From Lactococcus carnosus (GTDB lineage: Bacteria; Bacillota; Bacilli; Lactobacillales; Streptococcaceae): DNA of 64,000 bases. The stretch lies in contig NZ_CP017194.1 in NCBI RefSeq assembly GCF_006770265.1, forward strand, positions 1,240,001-1,304,000. Reading direction: 5' to 3'. The stretch's first letter is position 1. The number at the start of each line of letters is the position of its first letter. The notes below the pieces were generated by a model that was given only the letters and a program-made list of their open reading frames with translations, searched no databases and was not told the origin of the DNA. The position numbers and the translations under genes are program-made. Shown here piece by piece: positions 10,310 through 18,925 of this stretch.

Positions 10310-10430
10310 TCAAATTTTTTAAGCTTTTGCTATGGCTTGTTAAAGAATACTGTTTTATTTCATAAAATATGCATTACACACTTACAGAGCAACACTTATA
10401 TAGGCGCAGAGAAACGGCACTTGAGACAAG

Positions 10431-10454
10431 AAAAAAAACCTGATGACTCAGGCT
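10431..10454 (-). terminator. Terminator downstream of rnjB
   Basis: A CCTGA/TCAGG hairpin followed by a run of eight U on the minus strand, 9 bp beyond the stop of the RNase J gene. Confidence 0.8.
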
Positions 10455-10462
10455 TAATCTAC

Positions 10463-12196
10463 TTAATCTATTTTTTCTGTTTTTTCTACTTTTTTCTTAG
10501 GTTTAACATGACGTTTTTGACGGAAATCATTTTGACGTACTTCCATCACAACTGGCAAGACAACCGGACGACGTTTGGTTTGGTCATATAAGAATTTGCC
10601 GAGTGTATCACGAATCTCAGACTTGATTTCAGCCCAGTCAAAGTTATCTCCAGCTAAATAAGCTTTTACTTTTTCATCAACTTTAATGGCTGCTTCTTTC
10701 ATCAAATTACGAGAATTTTTAACATAGACAAACCCACGTGTGTGTACTTTTGTCTTACTGATAATTTTTTTCTCGTGCTTAGATATGGTGATAACAGCGA
10801 TAAAAATACCTTCTTCACTCAGTACTTTACGGTCTCTTAAGACGATATTCCCAATATCACCAACACCAGAGCCATCAATCATGACATTTTCAGCTGATAC
10901 AACACCGTTTGGTTCAAAGTTGCCCTCTGCATTAAAAGTGATCACTTCACCACGTTTTGCCAAGAAAATGTTCTCAGGTAACATGCCAACTTCCATAGCA
11001 TGCTCAGCATGTGTTTGTAGTTCACGATATTCACCTTGAATCGGCATCAGATTTTTTGGTTTCAAAATATCTAATAAAAACTGCAAATCACGTGAATTCG
11101 CATGTCCAGAAACTCTTAAATCACTAGATAGCATCTTCATGATACCACCAGCACGGTAGACAATATTTTCAGTTTTAGCTACTTTTGTTTCATACGAAAT
11201 CGTTGGGCTTGTGACCGTATAGACCAAATCACCCTCTTTGATTTTAACAAAACGATGACGACCAGTTGCCATATCTGTCAATGTTTTCAAAGGCTCGCCC
11301 ATGCGACCTGTTTCCAAAATCAAAAGCTCTTTATCTTCATATTTGTTGATGTCTTTTGGATCGATAATCATCTTATCGTCATCAATTCGAAGTTTACCTA
11401 AATCACTTGCTGTTTTAACAATCAAATCTAAATCTTGACCAGTAAAGGCAACATATCTACCTAGTTTGATGGCACTATCGATGACTTGTTGAATTCTCGC
11501 TAGATTACCTGCTACAGAGGCGATAATGACACGACCATCCCAATCAGAAATCGTATCAAAAATTTTATCAGAGATTTCAGATTCACTAGCAGACTGTAGA
11601 TTTGTCAAGCCATTTGCCGAATCACTTAAAAGCGCTAAGACACCTTGCGTGCCGATTTCAGCTAAACGTGAAATATTTGTCTTATAGCCTTCACCAACTG
11701 CTGGATCAAACTTGAAATCACCCGTATAGACAACATTACCATTTTCTGTACCGACAACAATCCCTAGACTTTCAGGAATCGTATGCGTTGTAGAAAAGAA
11801 TGAAATCACTGCAGCACCAAAGTCAATTTCAGTTGACTCGTCCACGATATGAAAATCATCAAATTTCTTGCTGCCGTCTACTTCTTTAATACGGATTTTT
11901 GCCAGTTCCACTGTTAGCTGACTACCAAAGACAGGTACTGCCATTTCACTTAACAAATAAGGCAAGGCACCAATAGCATCTGGATGACCATGTGTTAAGA
12001 AAACACCTGCCACTCGATCCGCATTTTCAACCAGATAGCTCATATCTGGTATAACAAAGTCAACACCTAACATTTCAGTTTCTGGATATTTTAAACCAGC
12101 ATCCAAAATAAAAATGACATCGTCAACTTCAACAACATACATATTTTTACCAAATTCGCGGACGCCACCCAAAGCTACTATTTTTACATTACTCAT
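10463..12196 (-). CDS. rnjB: Ribonuclease J2-type metallo-beta-lactamase ribonuclease
   Basis: A 577-residue beta-lactamase/beta-CASP RNase with a C-terminal extension rich in Lys/Arg. It should act in mRNA turnover and RNA maturation, normally as a complex with RNase J1. The metal motif reads HGHPDAIGALPYLL. RNase J1 has HGHEDHIG, so the last histidine of HxHxDH is replaced by Ala, as is typical of streptococcal J2 with weak or no activity of its own. The beta-CASP signature ...SGHANSRDLQFLLD (about residue 370) is present. A GGAGAA lies upstream of the ATG. J1 is not in this window. Confidence 0.88.
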   Translation of the reverse strand: MSNVKIVALGGVREFGKNMYVVEVDDVIFILDAGLKYPETEMLGVDFVIPDMSYLVENADRVAGVFLTHGHPDAIGALPYLLSEMAVPVFGSQLTVELAKIRIKEVDGSKKFDDFHIVDESTEIDFGAAVISFFSTTHTIPESLGIVVGTENGNVVYTGDFKFDPAVGEGYKTNISRLAEIGTQGVLALLSDSANGLTNLQSASESEISDKIFDTISDWDGRVIIASVAGNLARIQQVIDSAIKLGRYVAFTGQDLDLIVKTASDLGKLRIDDDKMIIDPKDINKYEDKELLILETGRMGEPLKTLTDMATGRHRFVKIKEGDLVYTVTSPTISYETKVAKTENIVYRAGGIMKMLSSDLRVSGHANSRDLQFLLDILKPKNLMPIQGEYRELQTHAEHAMEVGMLPENIFLAKRGEVITFNAEGNFEPNGVVSAENVMIDGSGVGDIGNIVLRDRKVLSEEGIFIAVITISKHEKKIISKTKVHTRGFVYVKNSRNLMKEAAIKVDEKVKAYLAGDNFDWAEIKSEIRDTLGKFLYDQTKRRPVVLPVVMEVRQNDFRQKRHVKPKKKVEKTEKID

Positions 12197-12226
12197 GAAT
12201 TACTTATTCTCCATTATTTTTTTTGT

Positions 12227-12259
12227 AAATCAAAAGTCGGAACCGTGCAGCTCCGACTT
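12227..12259 (-). terminator. Terminator downstream of dapA
   Basis: An AAGTCGGA/TCCGACTT hairpin (12234-12259) followed by a T-rich tract on the minus strand, 46 bp after the dapA stop and before the rnjB start. Confidence 0.75.
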
Positions 12260-12304
12260 ATCTTGTACAGTTACACTTACTAATAGTGTACCATTTATTC
12301 GACT

Positions 12305-13198
12305 TTATATCAAATGATGATTTTCAATCTGATCAATAATGACTTGTGCTTCTTGCGTGTTTGCTGCAACCAAAGGCAGGCGTAAACCACCCACTTCAAA
12401 GCCACGGTGATTAAGGATTGCCTTAACTGGTGCAGGACTAGCAAGGGAAAACAAGGCATCAACTTTTGGCAATAGCTGTCTTTGAATTTGGGCAGCTCGC
12501 TTGATGTCACCACTATCTATCTTGTCAAACATCTCATAAAACGCGTCACCATGTGTATGGCTGGCTACCGAAATCATACCATGTGCCCCTAATGCTTTGG
12601 CGTGAAAAGCTAACCCATCCTCACCTGTATAGACTAAAAAGTCCTCAGGCGCCTGTTCGATCAAATAGGTTAAATTTTCAACGCCTGTACATTCCTTTAT
12701 GGCAATAATATTAGGATGTTTAGCTAAGCGTAAACTCGTTTCCACTGTTAACTGGGCAACTGTTCTACCGGGGACATTATAGAGAATGATAGGCAAATCA
12801 CTTGCATCAGCTATGGCTGTAAAATGCTGGAACAGTCCTTCCTGACTTGGTTTATTATAATAAGGCACGACGGCTAATCCAGCCGCAAACCCACCAAACT
12901 CAGCCACTTCTTTTGTAAAGATGATAGAGTCCCGAGTATCATTTGTCCCAATACCTGCAATTAAAGGCACCCGACCGGCTACGATTTCTTGAACGGCTTT
13001 AAATAGGGCAAGCTCCTCATCATGGGTTAAAGTCGGTGACTCACCCGTTGTACCAGCCAAAACCAAACCTTGTGTGTGGTGGGCAAGCAAGTGCTCTATC
13101 AACTTTGGTAAGGCAGCAAAATTAATTTCACCATCTGCCTTAAACGGTGTGACTAAAGCTGTGATAATATGGGCATTTTCTAAGTGTGCTACTGACAT
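12305..13198 (-). CDS. dapA: 4-hydroxy-tetrahydrodipicolinate synthase
   Basis: A 297-residue TIM-barrel lyase of the DapA family. It condenses pyruvate with aspartate semialdehyde, the first step of the lysine/diaminopimelate branch. Visible motifs are [14 protein letters not shown] (substrate loop), the catalytic Tyr in [17 protein letters not shown], and the Schiff-base Lys in IIAIKECTG. The ATG at 13198 has AAGAGAG upstream; the longer in-frame start at 13255 lies in the riboswitch terminator and is rejected. It is the only gene behind the lysine riboswitch and ends at its own terminator. Confidence 0.96.
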   Translation of the reverse strand: MSVAHLENAHIITALVTPFKADGEINFAALPKLIEHLLAHHTQGLVLAGTTGESPTLTHDEELALFKAVQEIVAGRVPLIAGIGTNDTRDSIIFTKEVAEFGGFAAGLAVVPYYNKPSQEGLFQHFTAIADASDLPIILYNVPGRTVAQLTVETSLRLAKHPNIIAIKECTGVENLTYLIEQAPEDFLVYTGEDGLAFHAKALGAHGMISVASHTHGDAFYEMFDKIDSGDIKRAAQIQRQLLPKVDALFSLASPAPVKAILNHRGFEVGGLRLPLVAANTQEAQVIIDQIENHHLI

Positions 13199-13229
13199 AA
13201 ACTCTCTTTTCTTCACTTGTATGGGATAT

Positions 13230-13461
13230 AAAAACAGCCTTCGATTAAAAATCAAAGGCTGTCAAGTTAGTCAAATCATGATTTGATTAGCTCACCTCTC
13301 ATCTCCTCGTAAGTAGATAAGAGACAGTTCGTGAGATTTAACCCAACGACCCAAGCAAACTGACTGTGGTATCAGCTTCCTTTCGGCAACTACGCCGCCT
13401 GATAATGTCATCGTGTCCACCACTCGACTATCATTCTTCGTATCTGCAACCTCTAATATAT
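13230..13461 (-). promoter_or_regulatory. Lysine riboswitch (L-box) upstream of dapA
   Basis: On the minus strand the leader begins AGAGGTTGCAGATACGAAG and has GGCGTAGTTGCCGAAAGG in the middle and GAACTGTCTCTT later. All are recognisable L-box elements. The final hairpin (ACAGCC...GGCTGT, 13234-13262) with its U-run is the terminator. Lysine binding should favour termination and so reduce dapA. The gene context fits perfectly. Confidence 0.85.
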
Positions 13462-13467
13462 AGATTC

Positions 13468-13497
13468 ATTGTAACATATTAAGTTAATTATTGTAAA
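13468..13497 (-). promoter_or_regulatory. Promoter of the dapA riboswitch leader
   Basis: TTTACA (13492-13497), 18 bp, TACAAT (13468-13473), reading into the L-box. Confidence 0.6.
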
Positions 13498-13572
13498 GCA
13501 TGACATTGACTATTTTCAAAGCACCTCATCATCGCTTATAAAGTCAGCTATCATTGTTAGCTAATCATTAGC

Positions 13573-14445
13573 TTATTTTTTTCGTTTATTCATTTTTAAT
13601 ACTGGGATATATAGCATCAAAAATATAAGTGCTGACATGGCAAGTATACCGATAACGGATTTTAAGTCCTTACCCTTAAAATTTACGAGTATCTCCTTGC
13701 CTAAAGGTGTTCTAACGGCAATTGATAAGCATATCATAAGGCTAATATAAGGCATCAAGTCTCTTAACCACTCGATGTTATAAACATAGGCTGCAAGTAA
13801 GCAGGCAACTGCTAATCCTATAATAAAAAGTAGGTCATAGGGAGCGGGGATTGTGACCACAAAAACATCCTTCAACACAAAGATTGGGACACACATGGCA
13901 GCTGTAAAAATCACACCAGCTACTGCGTAAAGCATCATCATCGACACCTTGTCCATCAGCTTATTCTCTTTAGTCTTCCTAAAGACAAAATACTTCACCA
14001 GATATAAAATCAGCCAAATCGCAAGCACTGCTGCAAACAAACCAGAGGTGAGTTGACCAATATTTAGTGTCAGGGTCGGTTTAGTAATCTCAAACATCTG
14101 GGAAGACACGGCATAGGCAATGAACCCAATCAAGATAAACTTGACCACATCTTTAACTTTAGATCGACTTGTTTGTTCAAGTAACCCTTCGCACATTTCT
14201 TTGGCATCTTTACCAAAGTAGTCGCTCGCATTCTCTCCATGACTTTGAGCTTCCAACAAATCTCTAAGTAAACCAAGTAAGATCGTCTCAATCTCCATAT
14301 CGTCTTTAAAGATTGATTTAATGCGTAAATAGAGGAGTATTTTCTCATAATATACCTTATTTACATCATTTAGCGCTTCTCTTAAGCGATTATTTTCTTC
14401 AATTAAGTATTCAACTGTTACATCATGCATTTGATTATCCTCCAT
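13573..14445 (-). CDS. PadR-associated membrane protein with N-terminal HAAS-like domain
   Basis: A 290-residue protein. Residues about 1-95 are soluble and helical, with a conserved-looking GENASDYFGKDAKEMCEG segment resembling the HAAS/DUF1048-DUF1129 superfamily. The rest contains about six hydrophobic helices ending in MNKRKK. Such proteins are commonly encoded next to PadR regulators and are thought to act in membrane sensing. Here it starts 6 bp after the PadR stop, so the two form an operon. The function is unknown; the domain assignment is by resemblance. Confidence 0.7.
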   Translation of the reverse strand: MEDNQMHDVTVEYLIEENNRLREALNDVNKVYYEKILLYLRIKSIFKDDMEIETILLGLLRDLLEAQSHGENASDYFGKDAKEMCEGLLEQTSRSKVKDVVKFILIGFIAYAVSSQMFEITKPTLTLNIGQLTSGLFAAVLAIWLILYLVKYFVFRKTKENKLMDKVSMMMLYAVAGVIFTAAMCVPIFVLKDVFVVTIPAPYDLLFIIGLAVACLLAAYVYNIEWLRDLMPYISLMICLSIAVRTPLGKEILVNFKGKDLKSVIGILAMSALIFLMLYIPVLKMNKRKK

Positions 14446-14451
14446 AAGTCC

Positions 14452-14787
14452 CTAGTTATTTTGATTATTGCCGTCGTTAATGACCTTACTGACTTTTAAG
14501 ACCATAGCAGCCCACTGGTCATCAAATGTCTGCAAATAGGCTTGTCCTTCAGGCGTGATATAGAGATATTTCCTATCCGGCCCATCTGTAGAGGGTTCTA
14601 TCTTTCCCTCAATCAAGCCAAGTTTCTCTAGTTTTTGAAGTAAGGGATAGACTGTCCCACCGATAATCGTACTAAAGCCATATTCACGTAACTTTTGAAC
14701 CAACTCATAACCGTATATCCGTTGATTGCCAATGATATGTAAAACACATCCATCTAAAACACCTTTTAATAGCTGCGTATCCTTCAT
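14452..14787 (-). CDS. PadR-family transcriptional regulator
   Basis: A 111-residue winged-helix protein (PadR subfamily 2 size). The core GYELVQKLREYGFSTIIGGTVYPLLQKLEKLGLIEG matches the PadR DNA-binding domain in pieces such as GTVYPLLQKLEKLGLI. It is expected to repress its own operon with the downstream membrane protein. A palindromic ATACTAGTAT lies in the upstream region (about 14801-14812), a candidate operator; a second ACTAG copy is about 14859. AGGGGAG precedes the ATG. Confidence 0.88.
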   Translation of the reverse strand: MKDTQLLKGVLDGCVLHIIGNQRIYGYELVQKLREYGFSTIIGGTVYPLLQKLEKLGLIEGKIEPSTDGPDRKYLYITPEGQAYLQTFDDQWAAMVLKVSKVINDGNNQNN

Positions 14788-14870
14788 TTTCTCCCCTTCC
14801 TATACTAGTATGTATTACCTACTATCATACTAACACACCTTCGCTACATTGTAAAGCATACTAGTGGATT

Positions 14871-14900
14871 AAAAAAAATCATTCTAAACAGAATGATCGT
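14871..14900 (-). terminator. Terminator of asd
   Basis: An ATCATTCT/AGAATGAT hairpin (14878-14897) with an eight-U run on the minus strand, just after the asd stop. An opposite T-run makes it potentially bidirectional. Confidence 0.8.
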
Positions 14901-14907
14901 TTTTTGC

Positions 14908-15990
14908 TTATATTAAGTCAAATTTCAAGTCTTTTGTTGGTCGAACTAAGCCACGCTCATGCAGGGTTTCAGCGATTTGAACAGAGTTCCAAGCAGCACC
15001 TTTTAGTAGATTATCTGAAACAACCCACATGTGAATCCCTTTTTCTGCATCCAAGTCTTTCCGGATACGACCGACAAAGGTTTCGCGATGTCCTGCAGCA
15101 GTAACTGCTTGCGGATAAAGTTGTTGGTTCGGATCGTCTTGTAAAACAGCACCAGGGAAGTTTGCAATTGCTGCTTTCACCTCAGCGATAGGGGCAACTG
15201 TTTTTGTCTCGATATAAATAGACTCTGAATGTGCTAAGATAACAGGGATACGAACACATGTAGCTGATACCGCAATCGTATCATCTGACATAATTTTTTT
15301 CGTTTCTTTTGTCATCTTCATCTCTTCATAGGTATAATCATTTTCAGTGAAGACATCAATCTGTGCTAGCGCATTAAAAGCAATCGGATAATGTTTTTTG
15401 TCGCCACCAGCTGGTAAGATCTCGGCTAAAACATCTTTAGGATCTTTTTTATCATTCACCACTTCTTGAATCTGACGTTCTGTCTCAGCGATTGCTTTTG
15501 CGCCTGCACCAGATACAGCTTGATAAGTCGACACAATGATTCTCTCTAAGCCAAATTGTTTACGAATTGGTTCTAGCGCCACCATCATTTGAATCGTCGA
15601 ACAGTTCGGACAAGCGATAATCCCATTATGGGTATCAAGAGCCTGCGCATTTACCTCAGGTACAACCAAAGGCACATCTGAATTCATACGGAAATTTGAG
15701 GTATTATCAACAACGACTGCACCTGATTTCACTGCATAGGGTGCAAACTTAGCCGACACACTGCCACCGGCTGAAAATAGGGCTATATCTACCCCTTCAA
15801 AAGACTGCTCTGTTGTTGTTTCAACGGTTAAGTCTTGCGATTTAAATTGCAAAATCTTACCTGCAGAACGATGCGTTGCAAGCAGCTTCACTTCTTTTAT
15901 TGGCAAACTTGATGCCTCAAGCATCTTGATCATGCGACTGCCTACCGCCCCAGTAGCACCGACAACTGCAACAACATATTCTTTTGACAT
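14908..15990 (-). CDS. asd: Aspartate-semialdehyde dehydrogenase
   Basis: A 360-residue enzyme that reduces aspartyl phosphate to aspartate semialdehyde with NADPH. It is the branch point to lysine, threonine and methionine. Motifs are the nucleotide-binding [17 protein letters not shown] at the N-terminus and the catalytic cysteine in [14 protein letters not shown] (about residue 130). GAGGAAG lies upstream of the ATG. It supplies the substrate of DapA encoded 2.8 kb further along the same strand. It has its own promoter and lies behind an asd RNA-like leader. Confidence 0.96.
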   Translation of the reverse strand: MSKEYVVAVVGATGAVGSRMIKMLEASSLPIKEVKLLATHRSAGKILQFKSQDLTVETTTEQSFEGVDIALFSAGGSVSAKFAPYAVKSGAVVVDNTSNFRMNSDVPLVVPEVNAQALDTHNGIIACPNCSTIQMMVALEPIRKQFGLERIIVSTYQAVSGAGAKAIAETERQIQEVVNDKKDPKDVLAEILPAGGDKKHYPIAFNALAQIDVFTENDYTYEEMKMTKETKKIMSDDTIAVSATCVRIPVILAHSESIYIETKTVAPIAEVKAAIANFPGAVLQDDPNQQLYPQAVTAAGHRETFVGRIRKDLDAEKGIHMWVVSDNLLKGAAWNSVQIAETLHERGLVRPTKDLKFDLI

Positions 15991-16034
15991 GTAATCTTCC
16001 TCGTTTGAATTTTCTAAAAAATTTTAATATCCCT

Positions 16035-16062
16035 ATTCTATCATGTTTCTGGATAGATTAAA
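16035..16062 (-). promoter_or_regulatory. Proximal promoter of asd
   Basis: TTTAAT (16057-16062), 16 bp, TAGAAT (16035-16040) with a TGA extension. It lies downstream of the leader-RNA terminator, so asd can be transcribed independently of the asd RNA. Confidence 0.5.
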
Positions 16063-16138
16063 AGCCTTTTTCAGTTAATATACTCTCTAAATCTTGATGA
16101 GGTGATAGTCGATTTTGATACCTAGTTAGCCAATAAAA

Positions 16139-16307
16139 TAAAAAATCCCCCTTGTCCTAAGACAAAGGGGACCCCAGAGCAACTATTTTACAATAGCTGT
16201 GCCAAGAAGTTCACAGTTCTTGACAAGATTCCATCAATCCTTGACGGGCTAAGCCCCGAATCTCTCAGCGTAAATAAGGTACTTGCGTACCGAATCGACT
16301 CATCGCA
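16139..16307 (-). ncRNA. asd RNA-motif-like leader or small RNA
   Basis: A promoter at 16314-16342 would start a transcript about 16307. It ends at a strong intrinsic terminator (hairpin 16147-16170, U-run 16139-16146), giving an RNA of about 169 nt directly upstream of asd. The known asd RNA motif of lactic acid bacteria has this position and length (about 170 nt in Streptococcus pyogenes). No T-box, S-box or L-box core is seen. The motif was named from position, length and architecture, not from an alignment. Confidence 0.6.
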
Positions 16308-16311
16308 TCTA

Positions 16312-17673
16312 CTAGTATACCTTATTTTTAGTTGCTTTGCAAGTCATGCCATAATAAAGCACAAGACCACTGACTAAAATAAGCATCGACACGATGAGAT
16401 AAATGATCCCATTTGATTCTGTTAATCCACCGTATAAAATCAGCAGAGCACCTGCTAATGCTAATAACGGACAAACAAAACCGACAAGCTTGTTCTTAAT
16501 CAAGCCTTTAGCAGCTCGAATCATGATGCCAATATATAAAAACCCATAGAATAAATACATGATCACAATCGGAATACTAGAAATATCGATACCAAATCGA
16601 CGAACACTGGGAAGTGATATTGACAAAAAATGGATACCTAGCCAAACCAAGACCATGGCGAAACTAAGCATCACTGATAAAAGAGAGATATTAAATCTAG
16701 GGTGAAGATGGCTTATTTTTTTACTATAAGGTAATTCTTTTCTTAAAGCTAGAAAATAAGGGGCACGGATGTTGGCGACTACTAAGCCATTAAGGGTACC
16801 TAAGACAGAGATGATAACTGTAATCAGCATCAATTTTTGCCCGACAGGACCAAATAATTTCTCTGCTGCAGCTGAGAAGGCTAAGTCCCCCATCTGCATA
16901 ATTTCCTTTGGCCCAATCAGTAAAGAAATCCCAACAAAATAACTGACATACACAATCAAAATAATCAGTGGACTGATAATCAAGGCAATCGGTAAATTTC
17001 GTTTTGAATTTTTTATTTCATGACCAATAGCTGGTGCAATCGCCCAACCATCATATGAAAAGGCAACCGCAACAATGGCCCCCGTCGATGACATCATAAC
17101 CGGTAAGGTAATGGCATGTGACGATAACCCACTAGGATCACCAAAAATCAAGCCGAAAATTGCAATTAAAAATAAGGGGATTAACTTGATAAACATGGAT
17201 GATGTCTGAAAAAACTCAGATAGTTTACTAGACATGATATTCATGATATAAATCAAAAGCAAATAAATTAAGCTAACTAACCAGACGCCACTACCTGAAA
17301 AATTGAGTTGCGGAAAAAGGGCCACCGTATAATTTGACGCAACAAAAGCAACAATAGCAACCAAGGCTGGAAAATAAACTGTGCTTTGAAACCAACCTAA
17401 TAAAAAGGCAAATACACGACCAAATGCTTTCTCAGCATAAACGATCAAGCCGCCTGCATCATCTGTCAATTTAGCCCACTCTGAAATGGTAATACCGCCA
17501 AAAATAATGCCTATTGCGCCCAATAATAGCACCAGACAGCCCATCAGGACATTGCCATTCGTTTGAATCAGAATGTCATCCGCTTTAAAAAATATACCTG
17601 ACCCTATGACAATCCCAACAATCATTGCAATTGACATTAATAAGCCAAATCTACGCGTTTTTTCTTGTTTCAT
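16312..17673 (-). CDS. APC-family amino-acid permease
   Basis: A 453-residue membrane protein with about 12 hydrophobic helices. The first-helix motif MIVGIVIGSGIFFKADDI is the unwound substrate-binding segment of APC transporters (about residues 18-35). Overall it resembles the LAT/SteT (serine-threonine exchanger) group, as in VAFSYDGWAIAPAIGHEIKNS in two parts: FSYDGW and GHEIKNSKRNLP. The substrate is not predictable. The ATG has GAGAG upstream, and a TTGTTT-17-TATAAT promoter precedes it. An IS30 element is inserted only about 30 bp upstream of that -35. Confidence 0.85.
   Translation of the reverse strand: MKQEKTRRFGLLMSIAMIVGIVIGSGIFFKADDILIQTNGNVLMGCLVLLLGAIGIIFGGITISEWAKLTDDAGGLIVYAEKAFGRVFAFLLGWFQSTVYFPALVAIVAFVASNYTVALFPQLNFSGSGVWLVSLIYLLLIYIMNIMSSKLSEFFQTSSMFIKLIPLFLIAIFGLIFGDPSGLSSHAITLPVMMSSTGAIVAVAFSYDGWAIAPAIGHEIKNSKRNLPIALIISPLIILIVYVSYFVGISLLIGPKEIMQMGDLAFSAAAEKLFGPVGQKLMLITVIISVLGTLNGLVVANIRAPYFLALRKELPYSKKISHLHPRFNISLLSVMLSFAMVLVWLGIHFLSISLPSVRRFGIDISSIPIVIMYLFYGFLYIGIMIRAAKGLIKNKLVGFVCPLLALAGALLILYGGLTESNGIIYLIVSMLILVSGLVLYYGMTCKATKNKVY
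16314..16342 (-). promoter_or_regulatory. Promoter of the asd-leader RNA, inside the permease 3' end
   Basis: TTGCAA (16337-16342), 17 bp, TATACT (16314-16319). Both hexamers lie within the last ten codons of the permease gene. Confidence 0.7.
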
Positions 17674-17725
17674 CTCTCACCATTTTTTCTGAAATACGAT
17701 ATTTAAAAATTTGTGCTAATAAGCT

Positions 17726-17754
17726 ATTATAAACGATTATTTGCATTTAAACAA
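17726..17754 (-). promoter_or_regulatory. Promoter of the amino-acid permease
   Basis: TTGTTT (17749-17754), 17 bp, TATAAT (17726-17731). The IS30 left end lies about 29 bp further upstream. Confidence 0.7.
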
Positions 17755-17768
17755 TTGTCGAAAAAATG

Positions 17769-17782
17769 CGAGAAATAAAAGC
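17769..17782 (+). repeat. Left copy of the 14-bp direct repeat flanking the IS30 element
   Basis: CGAGAAATAAAAGC directly precedes the left end of the element; the identical sequence follows the right end at 18862-18875. It is the probable target-site duplication. Confidence 0.8.
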
Positions 17783-18861
17783 CGCAAATTGTAAAATGAA
17801 GTTAGCCACCTGGTGTTGAGTCAAAATCCACCAAAAAACATCTCAAAGAGACTATTCTGTAGTTATTAGAAAACAGATAGAGGATCTTTGAGATGCAAGC
17901 TCATTATACCACGACTTACAAACACTTGTCATTAACGGAACGTCAACTGATAGGGAGGTGGCTGAAAGAAGGGCGAAGTAGACGTCAGATTGCTAGATTA
18001 TTAGGGCGTAGTCCTCAAACGATAAACAATGAGGTCATTCGTGGTCAAGTCCAGCAGATGGATACTTTTAGGCATTATCATAGCGTTTATAGCTCTGATT
18101 ATGCCCAAAAACAGTATGGTAGGCATCGTAAAAATTCAATCAAAAAAACGAAGCTTGACAAGAAACTCTCTGAAATAATCGTTCATTATATCAAAGATAG
18201 GGTTTCACCAGAAGTGATCGCTAAGGTTAAACTAAAAGGTATTATCAGTGCGTCAACTGTATATAACTGGCTTTATCAGGGTAGATTGGGTTTAAAACGA
18301 ACAGACATGCTTTATCCGCATAAAACGAAGCCAATTAAGCCTGTAGTAGCTAATCCTAGGCATTATGGTAAATTTATCGATGAACGTCCTGAGTCAATCT
18401 CCCAACGGCTTGCGTATGGTCATTGGGAGATTGATACGGTTGTCTTAACACGAGCTAAGAACCCTGTTTTATTGACGTTAACAGAGCGTAAAACACGGCT
18501 TGAAGTCATCAGACTTATCTCTGATAAGACGTCTCAGGCCGTAAATTCTGAGCTTGAAAAGTTATCAAATCAGTTTGACTTTAAGTCAATAACGGCCGAC
18601 AATGGTAGCGAATTTTCGAGATTATCAGAAGCGCTAACCTGTGAGGTTTATTACGCGCATGCCTATTCTAGTTGGGAACGCGGGACTAATGAGAATCATA
18701 ATCGCATGATTCGACGGTTTTTACCTAAAGGCACAAGAAAAACGACAGCCAACGCTGTCGCAAGAATTGAAATGTGGATGAACAATTATCCACGTAAAAT
18801 GTTTGATTACAGGTCGCCTAATGAGATGATGAAGGGTGGCTAACTTGGACTTGCAATTTGC
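17783..18861 (+). mobile_element. Complete IS30-family insertion sequence
   Basis: About 1.08 kb, bounded by 27-bp imperfect inverted repeats: left 17784-17810, right 18835-18861, with 22 of 27 positions identical, both beginning GCAAATTG and ending AAGTTAGCCACC. One intact transposase fills it. It is flanked by a 14-bp direct duplication. The IS sits between the permease promoter and the S66 peptidase gene and interrupts no gene. Confidence 0.9.
17893..18843 (+). CDS. IS30-family transposase
   Basis: A 316-residue transposase. The N-terminal helix-turn-helix is LTERQLIGRWLKEGRSRRQI plus ARLLGRSPQTINNE (about residues 14-48), typical of IS30. The DDE catalytic core is visible as GHWEIDTV (first Asp, about 175), SITADNGSEF (second Asp, about 236) and ERGTNENHNRMIRRFLPKG (Glu, about 262-280). 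Length and order match active IS30-family enzymes, with no frameshift. The stop lies within the right inverted repeat. Confidence 0.95.
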   Translation: MQAHYTTTYKHLSLTERQLIGRWLKEGRSRRQIARLLGRSPQTINNEVIRGQVQQMDTFRHYHSVYSSDYAQKQYGRHRKNSIKKTKLDKKLSEIIVHYIKDRVSPEVIAKVKLKGIISASTVYNWLYQGRLGLKRTDMLYPHKTKPIKPVVANPRHYGKFIDERPESISQRLAYGHWEIDTVVLTRAKNPVLLTLTERKTRLEVIRLISDKTSQAVNSELEKLSNQFDFKSITADNGSEFSRLSEALTCEVYYAHAYSSWERGTNENHNRMIRRFLPKGTRKTTANAVARIEMWMNNYPRKMFDYRSPNEMMKGG

Positions 18862-18875
18862 CGAGAAATAAAAGC
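18862..18875 (+). repeat. Right copy of the 14-bp direct repeat flanking the IS30 element
   Basis: Identical to 17769-17782, immediately outside the right inverted repeat. Confidence 0.8.
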
Positions 18876-18925
18876 ATAAAATTTGTTAAAAAAAATACAG
18901 TTTATTCTCTCACAAGACGTACAGC

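Noticed and set aside
13230-13461. S-box or T-box for the dapA leader
   Set aside because: Neither the S-box core nor a T-box core is present; the AGAGGTTGC and GTTGCCGAAAGG elements fit the lysine riboswitch.
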